Shown here: piece by piece, positions 8,932 to 15,604 of the stretch | Layout: each line of letters opens with the position of its first letter | How positions within the stretch are numbered: the stretch's first letter is position 1 | Source: Bog-473 sp963754445 | GTDB taxonomy: Bacteria > Actinomycetota > Acidimicrobiia > Acidimicrobiales > RAAP-2 | NCBI GenBank assembly: GCA_963754445.1 | Contig: CAVWFT010000002.1 | Coordinates: 682,001-746,000, forward strand | Reading direction: 5' to 3' | Length of the DNA stretch: 64,000 nucleotides | Position numbers and translations under genes: made by a program | Notes under the pieces: generated by a model | Told to the model about the DNA's origin: nothing | What the model saw: only the letters and a program-made list of their open reading frames with translations | Databases searched by the model: none

Positions 8932-9432
8932 GTGCTGACGCTCCGCCCACCCACGCCTGCCGACGAACAGGCCTGCCTCGAGGCGCACGCGGAGTTCGAC
9001 GACTTCCCGTTCCTCCTCCTGTGGAACCCGCAGCTCAGCTGGAGCAGGTATCTCGAGCTCCTCGACGGCCTGCGGGCCGACACACGCGTCCCCGGCGGGC
9101 TGGTCCACTCGGACTTCCTGCTCGCCGAGTGCGACGGCGACGTGGTGGGCCGGGTCTCGCTCCGGTTCGAACTCAACGAGGCTCTGGCCCAGAGAGGTGG
9201 CCACGTCGGCTACGGCGTGCGCCCGGGCTTCCGCAGACGGGGCCTCGCCACCGCGATCCTCAGGCAGTCCCTGCCCCGCCTGCGAGCCCAGGGTGTCGAG
9301 CGGGTCCTCGTGATCTGCGACGACGACAACGTGGCGTCGGCCCGAGTCATCGAGCGGTGTGGCGGGCTTCTCGAGCGGCTCGTCGTCCCGAGCGACGGTA
9401 CGGCCCCGTTTCGCCGCTACTGGATCGGCTGA
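8932..9432 (+). CDS. GNAT-family N-acetyltransferase
   Basis: The product is an acetyl-CoA-dependent acyltransferase of unknown substrate. The GNAT fold is visible from LTLRPPTPADEQA: a central DVVGRVSLRFELN strand, then the acetyl-CoA-binding motif GYGVRPGFRRRGLATAIL (pattern RxxGxA), and VLVICDDDNVASARVIERCGG near the end. I choose GTG 8932, where the domain begins. The frame is open from GTG 8782, but those extra 50 residues are low-complexity and unlike the family. The gene stands alone and converges on glnK across a strong hairpin. Confidence 0.8.
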   Translation: MLTLRPPTPADEQACLEAHAEFDDFPFLLLWNPQLSWSRYLELLDGLRADTRVPGGLVHSDFLLAECDGDVVGRVSLRFELNEALAQRGGHVGYGVRPGFRRRGLATAILRQSLPRLRAQGVERVLVICDDDNVASARVIERCGGLLERLVVPSDGTAPFRRYWIG

Positions 9433-9524
9433 CCTCCCCCGTTCCACGGATACGAGTCGGGATCAGGCCGGCCGGCGGCGTCCTCGTGACGGTGGTCGTG
9501 GTCAACCAGTCCCCGAAATGGCGG

Positions 9525-9556
9525 ATGGCCGGGGCGCCTCGCCGCGCCCCGGCCAT
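9525..9556. terminator. Bidirectional terminator-like hairpin
   Basis: ATGGCCGGGGCGC pairs perfectly with GCGCCCCGGCCAT, giving a 13-bp stem with a 6-nt loop. It lies between the convergent GNAT gene and glnK. On the plus strand a short TTT follows about 10 bases later. The location between two gene ends supports termination from both sides. Confidence 0.6.
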
Positions 9557-9584
9557 GCCGACCGTTTACAGGACTGCCCGCGTC

Positions 9585-9923
9585 CTACAACGCGTCAACC
9601 CCGCGTTCTCCGGTGCGCACGCGCACCACCGTGTCCACCGGGACGACCCACACCTTGCCGTCTCCGATCTTCCCGGTTGCGGCAGCACCGACGATGGCTT
9701 CCACCACGTCGTCGGCCTGTCCGTCATCGACGAGCACCTCGACACGGATCTTGGGGACGAAGTCCACCTCGTATTCCGCACCTCGGTACACCTCGGTGTG
9801 TCCACGCTGACGACCGAAACCCTGAGCCTCGGTGAGGGTCATGCCCTGCACACCTCGGTTCTTGAGGACTTCTTTGACGTCGTCGAGCTTGAACGGCTTG
9901 AGGACTGCGACGATCAGCTTCAT
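9585..9923 (-). CDS. glnK: Nitrogen regulatory PII protein, AmtB-linked
   Basis: This trimeric signal protein binds ATP/ADP and 2-oxoglutarate and plugs AmtB when nitrogen is plentiful. The 112 residues start MKLIVAVLKPFKLDDVKEVL. The T-loop YRGAEY carries Tyr51, the usual uridylylation or adenylylation site, and the B-loop is TGKIGDGKVWV. It lies 32 nt downstream of amtB in the same operon, which is why I use the symbol glnK. A second PII gene is at 13267. Confidence 0.95.
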   Translation of the reverse strand: MKLIVAVLKPFKLDDVKEVLKNRGVQGMTLTEAQGFGRQRGHTEVYRGAEYEVDFVPKIRVEVLVDDGQADDVVEAIVGAAATGKIGDGKVWVVPVDTVVRVRTGERGVDAL

Positions 9924-9955
9924 TCTTGATCTCCTTTCGTGCTGTCCGTACCGGC

Positions 9956-11533
9956 CTAGGCCCCACCGCCGCCACCGGGTGGTGGCACCGGATCGGGTTC
10001 TTTGTCACCCGAGAGCCCGGCCAAGGCGAAGGCCCCGTCGGATCGGGTTGCGAAGCTCTCCTCGGGGAAGGCCTCCTCGCCGTGGATGGCTTGGTCACCG
10101 ACTTCGAGGATCTCGTCCTTGTAGCGAGCGCCCCTCAGGACCAGACCGATCAGCTTCATGAGGAGGAAGGTGATGACGGCCGACCACAAGATCACCCAGA
10201 TGGCCGCCCGGAACTGTTCCCAGATCTGATGCCAGGAGTGCGTGTACATCAGCCCGTTCACTCCGAAGGGCACACACGTCTTCCCCGACGTCAGGTACTG
10301 GGCTTGCGAAGCCGCAGACGTTCCTGCCGTGTTGATGACCTGACCTGCACCGTTCAGGTGACCGCAGCCGTACTCAATCATGTGCGGGTCACCGAAGACG
10401 CCCAGGAGCAGTCCACCGAAGAAGCCGGCGATGCCGTGGGTGTAGATGACGCCCAGGGCGTCGTCCACCTTCGAGAACGGCGGCACCTTGGAGAGGTAGT
10501 TCCAGGCGAACCACACGATGATCGTGCAAATGCCACCGACGTAGATGGCACCTCGTCCGTTGACCCAGCCGGCGCATGGTGTGATACCGACCAAACCACA
10601 GATCATGCCGTTCACACCGCCGAGGAACGTCGGCTTCTTCTCCTTGCTCAACCAGGCATCCATGGCAATCCAGACCAGCACGCCGGTGGCGGTGGCCAGG
10701 TTCGTGTTGACGACGGCCGCCGCGGCGCTGGCACCCGCGTAATACGGGTCACCACCGTTGAAGCCGTTCCAACCGAGCCAGAGGATTCCGGCACCGACTG
10801 CCGCCATGACCAAGTTGTTGGGCAAGGCGTGCTGCCTATCTCGCAAGAGCCGGGGCCCGAGCACCCATGCCGCGACGAAGCCCGAGACTCCAGCCGACAT
10901 GTGGATGACGTAACCACCCGAGAAGTCCAGTGCTCCTTCCTGGGCGAAGTAACCGCCGCCCCAGAGCAGGAAAGCGTCGACGCAGTAGACGCACGTCGAC
11001 CACAGCGGGACGAGCAGACACCAGGCGCTGAACTTGATGCGCCCGAGCACGCTTCCCATGAACAACAGCGGCGTGATCGCAGCAAACACGAACTGGAAGT
11101 ACGCCAACGTCGACGTCGGGAAGTGGAACGGGATGATCGTGTTGGCAGCCGAGACCGCCTGACCCTGTTCCCCGATGCTGTCGGTGATACCCCCCGGTTT
11201 GCCGAGGAAGTTGTCCCAGAAGTGCGTCCAACCACCAACTCCGGAGAGTTGTGTCTGCACACCGTCCTTTACACCGCCGCCGAAGGATGTGGCGCCGAAT
11301 CCCAACTTGTACTCCCAGAGGAACCAGGCAACAAGTACGAGGGAAAACCCGGCGAACATCATCGCCAACACGTTCACGGCCCACTTCTTGGGCACAAGTG
11401 ACGCATAGAGGACGGCCAAACCCGGAAGGCTCATGAGGCCGACGAACGTGGCGGCAGTTATCTGCCACGTGTTGTCTGCCGGATTGAGCCAGCTTGGATA
11501 CGGCGAGTATGCCGTAGCTAGCAAGTGGAACAC
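9956..11533 (-). CDS. amtB: Ammonium transporter AmtB
   Basis: This membrane channel takes up ammonium. The 525 residues contain about eleven membrane helices. Family segments are visible: FVFAAITPLLFMGSVLGRIKF, the GGYVIHMSAGVSGF region with the pore histidine, GILWLGWNGFNGG, and DALGVIYTHGIAGFFGGLLLGVF with the second pore histidine. A cytoplasmic tail ends in a Pro/Gly stretch. The start is GTG 11533, preceded by AGGAGAG five bases upstream. It is co-transcribed with glnK. A four-part GlnR-type box lies upstream at 11660-11697, predicting induction on nitrogen limitation. Confidence 0.95.
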   Translation of the reverse strand: MFHLLATAYSPYPSWLNPADNTWQITAATFVGLMSLPGLAVLYASLVPKKWAVNVLAMMFAGFSLVLVAWFLWEYKLGFGATSFGGGVKDGVQTQLSGVGGWTHFWDNFLGKPGGITDSIGEQGQAVSAANTIIPFHFPTSTLAYFQFVFAAITPLLFMGSVLGRIKFSAWCLLVPLWSTCVYCVDAFLLWGGGYFAQEGALDFSGGYVIHMSAGVSGFVAAWVLGPRLLRDRQHALPNNLVMAAVGAGILWLGWNGFNGGDPYYAGASAAAAVVNTNLATATGVLVWIAMDAWLSKEKKPTFLGGVNGMICGLVGITPCAGWVNGRGAIYVGGICTIIVWFAWNYLSKVPPFSKVDDALGVIYTHGIAGFFGGLLLGVFGDPHMIEYGCGHLNGAGQVINTAGTSAASQAQYLTSGKTCVPFGVNGLMYTHSWHQIWEQFRAAIWVILWSAVITFLLMKLIGLVLRGARYKDEILEVGDQAIHGEEAFPEESFATRSDGAFALAGLSGDKEPDPVPPPGGGGGA

Positions 11534-11659
11534 TCAAGCTCTCCTAACTGTCTGTCGGGCCTACTGCCTTCTTTGGCCTGCATGGAGCACCGCAGAACGC
11601 AGTACGGCAAGCGCCACTTCTGACGGTTCTCCCCGCCGCAGAAACAATGCAAGGCAGGG

Positions 11660-11697
11660 GTTTCCGCTCCGTCACCGCTGTGTTTCCAGCGCGTTAA
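11660..11697 (-). promoter_or_regulatory. Four-part GlnR box upstream of amtB
   Basis: Read on the minus strand the site is TTAAC-N6-GAAAC-N6-GTGAC-N6-GAAAC. The Streptomyces GlnR consensus is gTnAC-n6-GaAAC-n6-gTnAC-n6-GaAAC, so all four half-elements match with exact spacing and only the first base differs. It sits about 130-165 nt before the amtB start codon. GlnR is the global nitrogen regulator of many actinobacteria; its gene is not in this window. Confidence 0.75.
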
Positions 11698-11789
11698 TCC
11701 ACCCGTTATGCACATCCAGGCTGTTTAAGACGTGTGAGGGCGGCGCCTACTACGCTCTCCCGATCTCACTTCTTGGGACCCCATCGACC

Positions 11790-12365
11790 ATGACCGCCCC
11801 AGCTGAACGCCCGACCAGTTCGTCCCCCGGGGGCGGGTCGGCGAACCCAGCCGAGAACGATGCGCAGCGCATCGGGCAGCTGCGCGGTGCCGGAGTACAG
11901 GTCAACGGGCGCTCGGTGGCGGCCGTTGCCATCGGCCTCGTGCTGCTCACGCTCCTGGCGCTCTCGGTGGCCTTCCTGATCTCCGGCATTCAGAAGAATC
12001 AGCAAATCAACGAGCTACAGAGCAAGGGCGTACCGGTCACGGTGACCGTCACCAACTGCTTGGGGCTCCTGGGTGGCAGCGGCAGCAACGCCGCCGGGTA
12101 CTCCTGTGAGGGCACCTACGCCGTCGACGGGCACACGTACACCGAACAGCTGCCCGGGCTCGCGTTCCACGCTCGGGGCGAATCCGTGGCGGCCCTCGCC
12201 GTGCCGGGGGATCCCGCTGTCGTCTCGCCGGTGAACATCGTGCGCACCGAGCACACGTCGGCCAACGTGTTCATTCTCCCGGCCGTGCTCTTCGTGGTCT
12301 TCTTGGCCGGCGTGCTCGTGGTCCTGCTGTGGCGACGCCGCGCCGCCACCTCGACCCACAACTGA
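11790..12365 (+). CDS. Two-helix membrane protein with DUF3592-like extracytoplasmic loop
   Basis: I do not recognise a function. The 191 residues from ATG 11790 begin with a Pro/Ser/Gly-rich cytoplasmic segment, then a membrane helix (about residues 45-70). An outside domain of about 90 residues with two cysteines follows (VTVTVTNC and YSCEGTYAVDGHTY), then a second helix (about 160-182) and an Arg-rich end. The small beta domain resembles DUF3592. The frame is open further upstream to 11433, but that part overlaps the amtB control region and is not coding. The gene is divergent from amtB and its GlnR box. Confidence 0.65.
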   Translation: MTAPAERPTSSSPGGGSANPAENDAQRIGQLRGAGVQVNGRSVAAVAIGLVLLTLLALSVAFLISGIQKNQQINELQSKGVPVTVTVTNCLGLLGGSGSNAAGYSCEGTYAVDGHTYTEQLPGLAFHARGESVAALAVPGDPAVVSPVNIVRTEHTSANVFILPAVLFVVFLAGVLVVLLWRRRAATSTHN

Positions 12366-12505
12366 TATCGAGCGAGGACTGGCTCATGCCGTTGCGTGGG
12401 GGCAAGGAGCCCGAAGGGGCTACTCCTGAGGCGCCGCGCACCCGAGTGGGCGGTGAATGGTTCACCACCCCCAAGGACCGCCGCGTGACTACGTGCGAAC
12501 TGTGA

Positions 12506-13108
12506 TCAGCGTGGCGGCGTGTAGCGCTTGCTCGGACGTGCCTTGGCGCCGTTGCGCGAGCCCGGCGGAGACGGTCCCTTGACCGGCGGCGACTCGTAAT
12601 TGCCCGCCGCCTCGGACCGCCGCAGTTCGGACTGGAGGCGGTAGGCCCGCACCAGGTACCAGGCACCGGCGAAGACGAAGGGGAACCCGAACTCCCAGAA
12701 CTTCAGGTTGAAGACGCCTACCCCGAAGAGCGCCATCGTGATACCCATGAAGACCCGGCGACGAAGCCAGGCCGAGACCAGGATCAGGAGCGCCATACCG
12801 AGCAAGACCAATTCCAGTGTGTGATATTCCGACTGGTTCGTGGGGTCGTGATGGACCTGGGCGTCCACGATGATGAAGGTGATCAGCGCAGCCACCGGCG
12901 CGGCGATGAGACCGACCGCACGCTCCCGGTCGTCGCAGACGGCGATGAGCTCCTCGAGCTCTTCGACGGGGCGGTCGTCGGCAACGGCCTTCTTCGGGCC
13001 GGTCTCGTCGTCCGGCTTGACCATCGTGTACTTGATCCGCTCCCAGAGGGTCAGCGAGGGCACATCGTCGCCGGAGGCGCTCGCGCCGAGGTCGTGGCTC
13101 TTGGGCAC
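12506..13108 (-). CDS. Membrane protein of unknown function
   Basis: The 200 residues start at GTG 13108. The first 60 residues are soluble and charged. About four membrane segments follow (roughly residues 65-82, 95-112, 116-132 and 134-150), with a basic motif AWLRRRVF between the second and third. The tail is Pro/Arg/Ser-rich. There is no recognisable catalytic motif. A -10-like TAGCCT lies exactly six bases before the GTG, so the mRNA is probably leaderless. It converges with the DUF3592-like gene and is divergent from the second PII gene. Confidence 0.65.
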   Translation of the reverse strand: MPKSHDLGASASGDDVPSLTLWERIKYTMVKPDDETGPKKAVADDRPVEELEELIAVCDDRERAVGLIAAPVAALITFIIVDAQVHHDPTNQSEYHTLELVLLGMALLILVSAWLRRRVFMGITMALFGVGVFNLKFWEFGFPFVFAGAWYLVRAYRLQSELRRSEAAGNYESPPVKGPSPPGSRNGAKARPSKRYTPPR

Positions 13109-13114
13109 CGGGAA

Positions 13115-13120
13115 AGGCTA
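13115..13120 (-). promoter_or_regulatory. -10 box of the 13108 gene, leaderless arrangement
   Basis: On the minus strand TAGCCT is followed by six bases and then the GTG start codon. No ribosome binding site is visible. Confidence 0.4.
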
Positions 13121-13266
13121 CCCCTGGCCTGGAAACGCTCTGCTTCCGGCAGATGAACGCGGTGTGAATTAGGGCTGGGGACCCCGGGCTGAACCGAGGC
13201 TGGGGACCGTCGCTTAGGGTGGTCACGCTGGGGGCCGTCAGGCCTGGCTGATCTGAGGAGAATCCG

Positions 13267-13605
13267 ATGAAGCTCGTGGTGGCGGTGGTCAAGCCATTCA
13301 AGCTCGAGGACGTCAAGAACGTCCTGAAGAACATCGGTGTCCACGGCATGACGCTGACCGAGGCCCAGGGGTACGGGCGCCAGCGGGGGCACACCGAGAA
13401 CTACCGGGGCGCCGAGTACCGGGTCGACTTCGTGCCCAAAATGCGGGTCGAGGTCCTCGTCGAGGACGACCAGGCCGAGACCGTGGTCGACGCCATCGTG
13501 TCCTCGGCGGCCACCGGCAAGATCGGTGACGGCAAGGTCTGGGTCCTCCCGGCGGAGACCGTCGTCCGGGTCCGCACGGGCGAACGGGGCGCCGACGCCA
13601 TCTGA
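13267..13605 (+). CDS. glnB: Second nitrogen regulatory PII protein
   Basis: This is a 112-residue PII protein, strongly similar to the AmtB-linked copy at 9585. The T-loop YRGAEY with Tyr51, the B-loop TGKIGDGKVWV and the C-terminal VRVRTGERGADAI are all intact. GAGGAG lies seven bases before the ATG. It is not next to amtB, so it may act on other PII targets, for example glutamine synthetase control; that is inference. I see no GlnR box in its 158-nt upstream region, unlike amtB. Confidence 0.93.
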   Translation: MKLVVAVVKPFKLEDVKNVLKNIGVHGMTLTEAQGYGRQRGHTENYRGAEYRVDFVPKMRVEVLVEDDQAETVVDAIVSSAATGKIGDGKVWVLPAETVVRVRTGERGADAI

Positions 13606-13615
13606 GCTGGACCTT

Positions 13616-13631
13616 TGCAATACATATTGCA
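13616..13631. promoter_or_regulatory. AT-rich inverted repeat, operator-like
   Basis: TGCAATA-CA-TATTGCA is a perfect 7-bp inverted repeat with a 2-bp centre. With flanks it extends to 10-bp arms with one mismatch. It begins 11 bp after the second PII gene, in an otherwise very GC-rich intergenic region, and upstream of the cyclic-nucleotide-binding protein. It looks like a dimeric regulator site; the regulator is unknown. Confidence 0.45.
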
Positions 13632-13722
13632 GAGAGGCCGTACCGCCCGGCCTGCCGGGAGGACGCCGGGGGGGCCCGGCGCAGCGGCCCCGCCAGGGGT
13701 GGACACGCAAACCCGCACGTCA

Positions 13723-13742
13723 TAGCCCTGGAGGGCTAAGTT
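13723..13742 (+). promoter_or_regulatory. Inverted repeat overlapping a leaderless promoter of the 13749 gene
   Basis: TAGCCCT-GG-AGGGCTA (13723-13738) is a perfect 7-bp inverted repeat. It runs into TAAGTT (13737-13742), a -10-like hexamer that ends exactly six bases before the ATG. A protein bound here would block transcription of the downstream gene. Confidence 0.5.
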
Positions 13743-13748
13743 TGCCCC

Positions 13749-14171
13749 ATGGCGCACAACGATTTGGACCTCTCCAAGATCTGGCTCTTCTCCACCTCCT
13801 CGGCCAAGGACCTGCGCACGCTCCACAAGGCGCTCGAGGAAGTCACCGTGCCGGCCGGGAGGGTCCTGTGCGAGCAGGGCACGATCGGACGTGAGTTCTT
13901 CATCATCGTGAAGGGCGAGGCCTCCATCCGGCGCAACAACCGCAAGGCGGCCACCCTCGGCCCGGGCCAGTACTTCGGCGAACTCGCCCTCTTGGACCGG
14001 CGCCCCCGATCGGCCACCGTGATCTCCGACACGGAGATGACGCTGCTCGTGCTCGGGCAACGTCAGTTCAACGGCGTGCTCGACGCCGTGCCCGCGCTCT
14101 CGCGCAAGATGATGGCCGCCATGGCCACGCGGCTGCGCGAGGCGGACGAAAAGGCGATGGCCAGCGTCTGA
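13749..14171 (+). CDS. Cyclic-nucleotide-binding domain protein
   Basis: The 140 residues form essentially one cNMP-binding beta-barrel (residues about 12-118). The phosphate-binding cassette FGELALLDRRPRSATV, with the conserved Glu and Arg, is intact, so it may bind cAMP or cGMP. There is no DNA-binding domain, unlike Crp, and no fused enzyme. It is therefore a stand-alone sensor that must act on a partner. The C-terminal helix AMATRLREADEKAMASV may mediate dimerisation. Two operator-like inverted repeats precede it. Confidence 0.85.
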   Translation: MAHNDLDLSKIWLFSTSSAKDLRTLHKALEEVTVPAGRVLCEQGTIGREFFIIVKGEASIRRNNRKAATLGPGQYFGELALLDRRPRSATVISDTEMTLLVLGQRQFNGVLDAVPALSRKMMAAMATRLREADEKAMASV

Positions 14172-14246
14172 GCATCCGCGCCCTCGACGAAGGGCGTAGT
14201 AAAACTTCCCTTGTCCGATCCCTCGCCTAGGACATTGGAGGCCCCC

Positions 14247-15059
14247 ATGCCGGATATCCGCAAGCTCGCCGCCGAACTCATCGGCACGGCGATCCTCGTC
14301 GTGGTGGCGGTCGGTGTGGCCACCGAATCGTTCGGATTCAAGCTGTGGGGCGGCAAGATCGCCTTGCACGGTGGGGTGGGCGCCACCGGAAGCCTCGCCG
14401 CCGGTGTGGTGGCCACGGCCCTGGCCTTCGGACTCGTCCTGGTCGCCCTCGTCTATGCCATCGGGCCGATCTCGGGCTGCCACATCAACCCGGCAGTCAC
14501 GATGGGGTTCATCGCGACGGGTCGCATGAAGATCCAAGAAGGCGTGTTGTACATGGTGGCCCAGGTCATCGGAGCCATCGGCGGGGCCTACCTCCTGTAC
14601 TGGATGTTCACCACCTCGGCCTTCTACCACAAGAGCAAGCAGGGTCTCGGGACGGACGGCTACGGCAAGCAGTCGCTGCTGCACGTGAGCCAGAGCGGGG
14701 CGTTCCTGATCGAGGTGGTGCTGACGACGATCTTCGTCTCGGTCGTGCTCTTCGCCACCCACAAGGCGGCGATCCAAGGGGCGGCCGGCGTGGCCATCGG
14801 CTTCGCCCTCGTCATCGTCCACCTCATCGGCGTCCCGCTGACCGGAACCTCGGTCAACCCCGCCCGGAGCATCGGACCGGCGCTCGTCGTCGGGGGCACG
14901 GCACTGAGCCAGCTCTGGGTGTTCATCGTGGCCCCGCTCGTCGGTGGGATCGTGGCGGCAGTGATCCACCTGGTCGTGGCCGATCAATCCAAGAACGAGA
15001 TCGTCGTCGGCTCGCGAGCAAAGGACGACTCAGGCTCGGCCGAGTTGCCGCCGGCCTGA
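14247..15059 (+). CDS. aqpZ: Aquaporin / MIP-family channel
   Basis: This water or small-solute channel has 270 residues and six membrane helices. Both hallmark half-helix motifs are present: SGCHINPAVT and GTSVNPARS. The segment after the second NPA is NPARSIGPALVVGG, typical of water-selective AqpZ-like members rather than glycerol facilitators. I start at ATG 14247, with GGAG seven bases upstream. An earlier in-frame start at 14211 adds only 12 non-family residues. The C-terminal tail is short and hydrophilic. Confidence 0.88.
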   Translation: MPDIRKLAAELIGTAILVVVAVGVATESFGFKLWGGKIALHGGVGATGSLAAGVVATALAFGLVLVALVYAIGPISGCHINPAVTMGFIATGRMKIQEGVLYMVAQVIGAIGGAYLLYWMFTTSAFYHKSKQGLGTDGYGKQSLLHVSQSGAFLIEVVLTTIFVSVVLFATHKAAIQGAAGVAIGFALVIVHLIGVPLTGTSVNPARSIGPALVVGGTALSQLWVFIVAPLVGGIVAAVIHLVVADQSKNEIVVGSRAKDDSGSAELPPA

Positions 15060-15095
15060 TCTGGCCAGCTCGGGCACGACCCGGGTGCCCGCCGC

Positions 15096-15101
15096 TACGG
15101 T
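15096..15101 (+). promoter_or_regulatory. -10 box of the 15109 gene, near-leaderless
   Basis: TACGGT ends seven bases before the ATG of the PPOX-fold gene, so transcription would start at or one base before the start codon. Confidence 0.4.
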
Positions 15102-15108
15102 CGCAGGA

Positions 15109-15531
15109 ATGGAACTGACCGAGGCATTGGCGTTCATCGGGGCCCGCTCCCAGGGGGTCCTGGCCACCATCCGGGCCAACGGGCGCCCACAGCTGTCCAA
15201 CATCATGTACGTGGCCGGTGAGGGCGACGCCCTGCACATCTCGGTGACCGACGGCCGGGCCAAGACGGCCAACCTGCGCCGCGACCCGCGGGCGTCGCTC
15301 TACGTCCTGGGCGACAACTTCTACCAGTACGTGGTCCTCGAAGCGACGGCCGAACTGACTCCGGTGGCGGCCGATCCGCACGATGCCACGGCCGACCTCT
15401 TGGTGGACTACTACCGCAAGGGCTCGGGTGAGCACCCGGACTGGGAGGAGTATCGAGCGGCGATGGTGGCCGACGGGCGCCTGATCCTCAAGCTGGTGCC
15501 CGAACGGGCCTACGGCATGGTGGCCTCGTAG
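15109..15531 (+). CDS. PPOX-fold flavin/F420-dependent protein
   Basis: This 140-residue split-barrel protein belongs to the pyridoxamine-5'-phosphate-oxidase-like superfamily. It begins MELTEALAFIGARSQGVLATIRANGRPQLSN and continues TDGRAKTANLRRDPRASLYV, a pattern typical of actinobacterial F420-dependent reductases of the FDOR-B type (Rv1155-like). The Lys and Arg residues of this segment usually contact the cofactor phosphate. Start ATG 15109 is chosen over 15085 because the family sequence begins there. The cofactor (F420, FMN or heme) cannot be decided from sequence alone. Confidence 0.82.
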   Translation: MELTEALAFIGARSQGVLATIRANGRPQLSNIMYVAGEGDALHISVTDGRAKTANLRRDPRASLYVLGDNFYQYVVLEATAELTPVAADPHDATADLLVDYYRKGSGEHPDWEEYRAAMVADGRLILKLVPERAYGMVAS

Positions 15532-15604
15532 GAGGCGAACTGGGTCGCCCGGGCGGGCTCCGCCGGGTCCGGGCCGGTGTCAGGGCTCTGAGGTCGGGGT
15601 CGGG

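Noticed and set aside
13173..13208. Direct repeat GGCTGGGGACC, two copies, upstream of the second PII gene
   Set aside because: Short, GC-rich and without dyad symmetry; it does not fit a GlnR box and could be chance.
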